Shown here piece after piece: positions 59,085 to 64,000 of a stretch of 64,000 nucleotides of DNA (positions within the stretch are counted from its first letter, which is position 1; each line of letters starts with the position of its first letter). Position numbers and translations under genes: made by a program. The notes under the pieces are model-generated. The model saw only the letters and a program-made list of their open reading frames with translations. It ran no database searches and was not told the origin of the DNA. The stretch comes from Burhinus oedicnemus (taxonomy: Eukaryota > Chordata > Aves > Charadriiformes > Burhinidae): the NCBI GenBank assembly GCA_008921705.1, contig VFFE01007640.1:1237950-1301949 (forward strand), given 5' to 3'.

Positions 59085-59360
59085 TTTTTAAAGACACACG
59101 TAGTGCAATTAATAAAGGCTAATCATGAAAACGTTTTGAATAGTTTCTCTGCACTTTGCAACGTTAATGCTCTGTGCCATGACAATGAGCTGTGGGGCCA
59201 CAGACACAACCACTATTTAATTAAGGAGGAAACAAAGACTTGTTTTGGCCCCACTGTTTCTGTAGGTTGGTAAACACATCATTAGAATGAGACTTTGAAT
59301 TTTAAGACTGACTTGAGACGGAAATTTTGTTTCCCTTTTTAACCACGGAGGCCAAAACAA
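59085..59360. other. Candidate conserved non-coding element
   Basis: A cluster of homeodomain-type motifs: GCAATTAATAAAGG (about 59105), GCTAATCATG (about 59119) and TTTAATTAAGG (about 59215). The sequence is non-repetitive and has no transposon match. Candidate by texture only. Confidence 0.3.
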
Positions 59361-62300
59361 CAAATCCCCTTGTCTTTTAAGAGCTTTCAGTTTGGACTTT
59401 GCTGTAGGCAGCTCTCCAATACCAAAGTACATCGTTTGGATGTTGATGCTAGACCCTAAAATACCATAGCTGTTCATCTTCTGTTCTCTGGTTTATTTTC
59501 ATTTTGGCATGGAAAGGCAACCATTATGAACTCCCTGCTTTTATGATGCATCCAGACAGTTGTGTGTATTTATTGATTTTGATCACTCTTAACTATACTA
59601 CAATCCCCATCTTACTATTATTGTGTTGACACTTACAATTTCATACTCCATAAAATATTTGACAGTGTAGCACTTTTATACACTCTCATGATAAATCTTT
59701 CCTGTTATACTCGTTAATATACACAGAAACAGCAGTATACAGGAATTCTCAGGGTGGAAAAACCCTCGGCATGGCTCCTCATCCTCAAATACTGAGTTTG
59801 ATAAGATTTGTAGAGAGTATTTTAAGCAAACTAGGGCTACGAATTGCATATGAAGAAATACATCTGCCTTTTCAGTTTGTGGTGGTTTTCACACACTTTG
59901 AAACAAATCTGAGTGAAAATTCAAGTTGCCAATGATGCACAAACAGGGTGAGGGACTGAAGAATTACTTGAGATCCTACAAGGCCTCCCTGATGGCTGGG
60001 AGAGAAAGTCACGGACAGCATCCTCAGATCGAAGCATCACTCAGTTTCTCAGCCCTAAGTACCACATGCCTTGCTGACACTGCTGTGGCCAGTTGGTGAG
60101 AAAAACAGAGACCAAACACCTTATTGGTAACTTTAATTTCCTCACTTTTTCATTAATCCCATGCTTAAATTTTCACAAACCAGTTTAGTTTACAAAGGCA
60201 CTTACTGGTTAACACAGCTATGATCACAACATCACAGAAAAGACATACCACCTAGGCAGACCATCGTCTAAGATCATTAAACTGCATTTCTTGATGGGAA
60301 TCTTTTTTTTCCTCTCCCATAATTCAGGACTCAAACCTTTTCAGTTCTCTGCTGCAAAAAAACCCCTTTTCCAATAACACAGCTCTGCCAATTTTGAGCA
60401 AACCAAATAATATGGTTTAAGCAAATACTTCCAAAGACAACAGCTTTTTATTTTTCAGTGGAACCTTCAGAGCAATAATTGTCTGTTTTACTATCCACGA
60501 GCCTCAACAGCCAGCAGATTTATATTTTATTAACACCCCATTACCTTCAATTGTAAATTTCTTTTTTTTAGAAATGATGTGCTCTGACTACTAAGTGAAT
60601 TCAAATAACTACCATAGAAAGAAATATAATTATGGAGCAGGATTTGCAGTAGTCAACAAATTGCACAGCTCATTCCCACTCCTTTCCAACTTGTCTTGCT
60701 TTCACCCTTGATTAAAGTGGAGACAACCCAATTCCATTTTCAATAACTCTATCGGAATAGCAAGGTATAAAGGGTTGCCAGAGTCAGCACATCATGTAGT
60801 TAGGGTTGCCCTTATGAAGGCTGAGGATGCTGATGTCAACTCTGAAGTGGGCTATGAGGTCCAATAGAGAATTTAAAATCTGGGATCGGGGTTCTGGTCC
60901 ATCCTATGACCTAAGTTAAAATTGAAATTCAGGAAAATATTTCTGGTCTTCAGGGCAAGTGTATGTCTGAGGTAATTTCTGAACTTGATTAAAGGGCACC
61001 CTGACACGCATAACTGAAAAAAAGTAGGTTTATTAGCACATATAAAGGTAATGACTGACCATTGCTTGTGAGCTTTATGATGAACTGCGGTTTTACCCAC
61101 TTAGACTCATATTTTCAGAGAATCAGAGTTTTTTGGGTATATTCATAGTATCTCCAAAATCCACTAAACATTTTTATTCTTGCTTGTGTGATTTCAGGCA
61201 AGGTACAAAGTGATTAGAAAAAAAAAAGTCTCATTTACTAAGTCTTTTTCTCAGGGAAAAATTGATTACTGGCCAAAGAGTGTGCAAACTGAATTAAATT
61301 CAGTTAGTTTATACTAGCCATTATTCAAAATTACAGATTACACAAACCAGTACAGCAGTAGGAGCTCTGTGAATCTCACCTGGTCTACTCAGAGCACTTC
61401 TTCTCCATGCAGAGAGGGAGATTGCACAGAGAGCAGACACCTGGAGGTCTCCCAAAGAGTAGGGAAGTAAAGGACAGGTCAAGGGATCTCCATCTTTCCT
61501 GGGTACCAAATATACCTTTTCCATAGAGCATCTTGGCATTCTTCAGTCAAATTTTTGAACAAAGTACTTTTCTATCAAACTCCATGACATTGAGTGGGGG
61601 GAAAAAATCCCCCCAAAAAACCAAAAAAACCCCACTTAACAGTTAACACTTCCTCCCTGGCCTTTTGGGTTTCCAATTATGACATCTTCCTGTGGTGACG
61701 CAGCAGTTCATTTGGGCAATCAGTGAAAATCCAACAAGAAGTGGACACAGAAACCTGGGTTTGCACACTGTAATTTGGCACGAAAGCAACTTCAGGTCGT
61801 TGTAGTTTGTTCCTTTGTCCAGCAGATTACAAAGGCATAAAGTTACCTTAGTGCTGAATGACCTACTCATGGGTGTAATTTCTTTTTATTTCACATTTTG
61901 AACCAGTATTTTCTGATTTTATGTAATGCCTGTAAGTTCTGTGTCTTTCTTCCTCAGTTGGCAATCAGAGTGATACATGATAAATATGGCACATGGATAT
62001 TTGCTGCACAGATTATGGTGTTCTAGAAGAACTTCTAAATCTTTCAGTTAGGCAAGCTACTAGCAAGCTACCTTTAGCAAAAACCTGTAGGAATTTGAAA
62101 ATATGGATTGTTTTAATGGTAAAAGAAGTAAGAGCTCCTAGAGAGTTTAGGGAGTCCTGAAAGTAAGTAATTTCCATCTAACTTGTTGTCTTCTCCATAA
62201 TGAGGTCCTTCACAGTCACTTACTGAGTCTGGTCTTTGGAAAGCCACTATAAGATGAGGCATTGTTTCCATTGTGGTGGTTCAGTAGAGCATCCTTACCT

Positions 62301-63189
62301 CAGCAGGGAGCACAAATATGTTGCCAAAATGCTTTATATTTAGGGCTCAGCTCCTAAACAAGCTTGTTATTTTGATGTGCACGTGGTGGCTGAAATCTCT
62401 TGAAATTCGTTTTCCGGGTGTGATATCTGGTAATCTGAATGCAGGTGTATCTAAGTCCAGCCTGGAGGTGAATGAGCTTTGCTTGCTTAGCATGGGTTTA
62501 CTTAGCCACCGGAGAGCCACAAGAGTGAGTGTTTCTGCCAGTCCGTCTACTTTATTCCAAAGAGTTTTTCTTTACTCTTAACTTGGTAATATATGGGGAA
62601 GAGCATGAGTGTGCACATTTTACAAAAAGATTAAACTTTTCTTTACCAATAACCCCACATACTTTGCATGAAATGTAGGTACTTTATCTAAGGAAAGGCT
62701 ATGTTTATGTAATATTGCCATCTCCAGATATTTCACCTATTACTCCAAAGCTTCATAACATAATATGCCAAATAGCTATACTGGTACACTCTCAGTATGC
62801 ACTTAAGAATAATACACAATGCACACTCGAGTGCTTCCATTGGATTTTTATGTATTATTTTTATATGGATTGCCAGCATAGCAAAATCAAGCCTGAAGCA
62901 CATTTCTATTTTTTATTGCAAGCGTATTCTGTAAGTAGAAAAAATAATTCAAAATAAAACGTCGTAGTTTTCTCATTACTGATAACCAAAACTTCCTTGG
63001 GTCAAAGACAATCTTGGATGTGTTTTCACCACTAACAATTGCTCTTTAGCACCAGAAGCAGTTGAATATATTGAATTTATAGTGCGACATTCACACTGTC
63101 TGTCTTCTCAACCCAGGCTCTTGCAATTTAAAGGAAAGTCATTTATTCTCCAGTGAGTCCTCTGTCAGAGCACTGTGAAAGCTTTCAAA
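59361..63189. other. Gene-free, transposon-free stretch
   Basis: No gene, RNA gene, CR1 or LTR. A small GGGGGG/CCCCCC hairpin flanks an A-rich loop at 61596-61614. Open frames are at most 87 codons without homology. Confidence 0.55.
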
Positions 63190-63660
63190 GGCATCATTTA
63201 AACAGGGCATCCATCACATGCCAGCAGACTCCTTAGCCTGGTGAGGATTTTCACACTGTTGTGCCTAGGATGTAAACAAAGATAATGCATTTGATTTTTT
63301 CTATTGATCCTCTTTGCTGTGAGAGCATGGCTAGACAAAGAGGGCTTTCCAAATCTGAACAGCCTGCCAGAGCACTTACTTCTGCTTCTGTCAGGCAATG
63401 GGAGCCTCTTTCCTTCCAGACTTTTCTATCTGATCGCTAATATTTTTTTTCTGCGGCTGGCTCTGCGGTGATTAATGATAGGTCAGGATTAGGCGGTAAC
63501 CTGATATTGCTCAACTCAAATACAGGAGAAATGTTCTCTGGCTGGCGTGATTGTCACGGAGTCACAGGAGTCTCCCTGAAAGGTCATTTATACCATTCAT
63601 CCAAGCGCGGATGGAGTGATCTGAAAATTGTTAGCTTCATGGATTCTATTCTTTGACTTT
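63190..63660. other. Candidate conserved non-coding element
   Basis: Mid-GC, non-repetitive block with a forkhead-type GTAAACA (63272-63278), a bicoid/OTX-type GGATTA (63486-63491), GTGATTAATGATAGG nearby (about 63468) and several CpGs (CTGGCGTGATTGTCACGGAG near 63541). No transposon similarity. Enhancer-like, unproven. Confidence 0.33.
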
Positions 63661-64000
63661 GATGTGGAATTCTAGCAACAAAGGTTGCTTATTATGATAG
63701 GTTATAAGCTTCCCCGCCACACCAGGCAGTTCATATAAGCAGAGTTTAGTAAGCAGTAAAGATATATCTGTTTCCTTCTGAAATAAGCTCTGCTGATTTT
63801 TCTCTCGCCCCTCTTGCAATGGCAACAGAAATAGAAAACCTGAGCTGAATCATCAGCAACTTGTAACTCAAACATACTGCACATAGTTTCAAATTCATGC
63901 CAGGTAGCGAATAATAAAGGCTGCCGAAATATTGTGAGCTGGTATGACTGTTGTGCAATCAAATAAGAACTACATGTACACGTTGTAGTACAAGTGCTGT
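63661..64000. other. Gene-free end of window
   Basis: No feature recognised. Two overlapping minus-strand frames of 86 and 70 codons (63702-63962) have no homology I can name. Confidence 0.5.

Noticed and set aside
61596..61614. GGGGGG/CCCCCC hairpin followed by A-rich sequence, resembling a terminator.
   Set aside because: Intrinsic terminators are bacterial, and this is vertebrate DNA with no gene upstream.

Overview
This window is vertebrate nuclear DNA, almost certainly from a bird. The main reason is several copies of the CR1 LINE in its avian form, ending in the short ATTCTATG/TTCTGTGA tail repeats typical of bird CR1 3' ends. There are also LTRs of a type I associate with avian endogenous retroviruses. 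The sequence is AT-rich with short poly-A/T tracts. I find no operons, ribosome binding sites or dense coding. The species and chromosome cannot be read from the sequence.

No intact protein-coding gene, tRNA, rRNA or known small RNA could be supported. Most open frames are short and unrecognisable. The only one with clear family identity is a broken piece of CR1 reverse transcriptase at about 3.4-4.4 kb on the minus strand. The window therefore reads as intergenic or large-intron DNA (a 'gene desert').

Layout. 1-3.4 kb: unique sequence with one perfect 14-bp hairpin. 3.4-7.3 kb: two 5'-truncated CR1 copies (minus), an MIR/L2-like relic and an (AAT)n microsatellite. 7.3-17.4 kb: unique DNA with an ancient amniote repeat at 7.4 kb, a GC-rich LTR-like block at 13.3-13.9 kb, two CR1 relics (minus) at 14.6 and 15.7 kb and one CR1 tail (plus) at 17.3 kb. 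22.4-24.9 kb: two short CR1 tails (plus) and two possible LTR-derived blocks (minus). 27.1-27.8 kb: a solo ERVL-like LTR (minus). 30.7-31.2 kb: a CR1 copy (plus). 31.3-40.9 kb: unique sequence with candidate conserved non-coding elements and three long, unrecognised open frames. 40.9-41.6 kb: a second solo LTR of the same family (plus) with a perfect 5-bp target duplication. 41.6-64 kb: almost free of recognisable CR1 or LTR sequence, with several stretches that look like developmental enhancers.

I looked for an undescribed system and did not find one I can defend. The best leads are the inverted pair of solo LTRs, the candidate regulatory stretches in the transposon-poor right third, a set of very old dispersed repeat fragments, and the perfect hairpin near the left end. 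Conservation scores and a repeat-library search would settle most of them.
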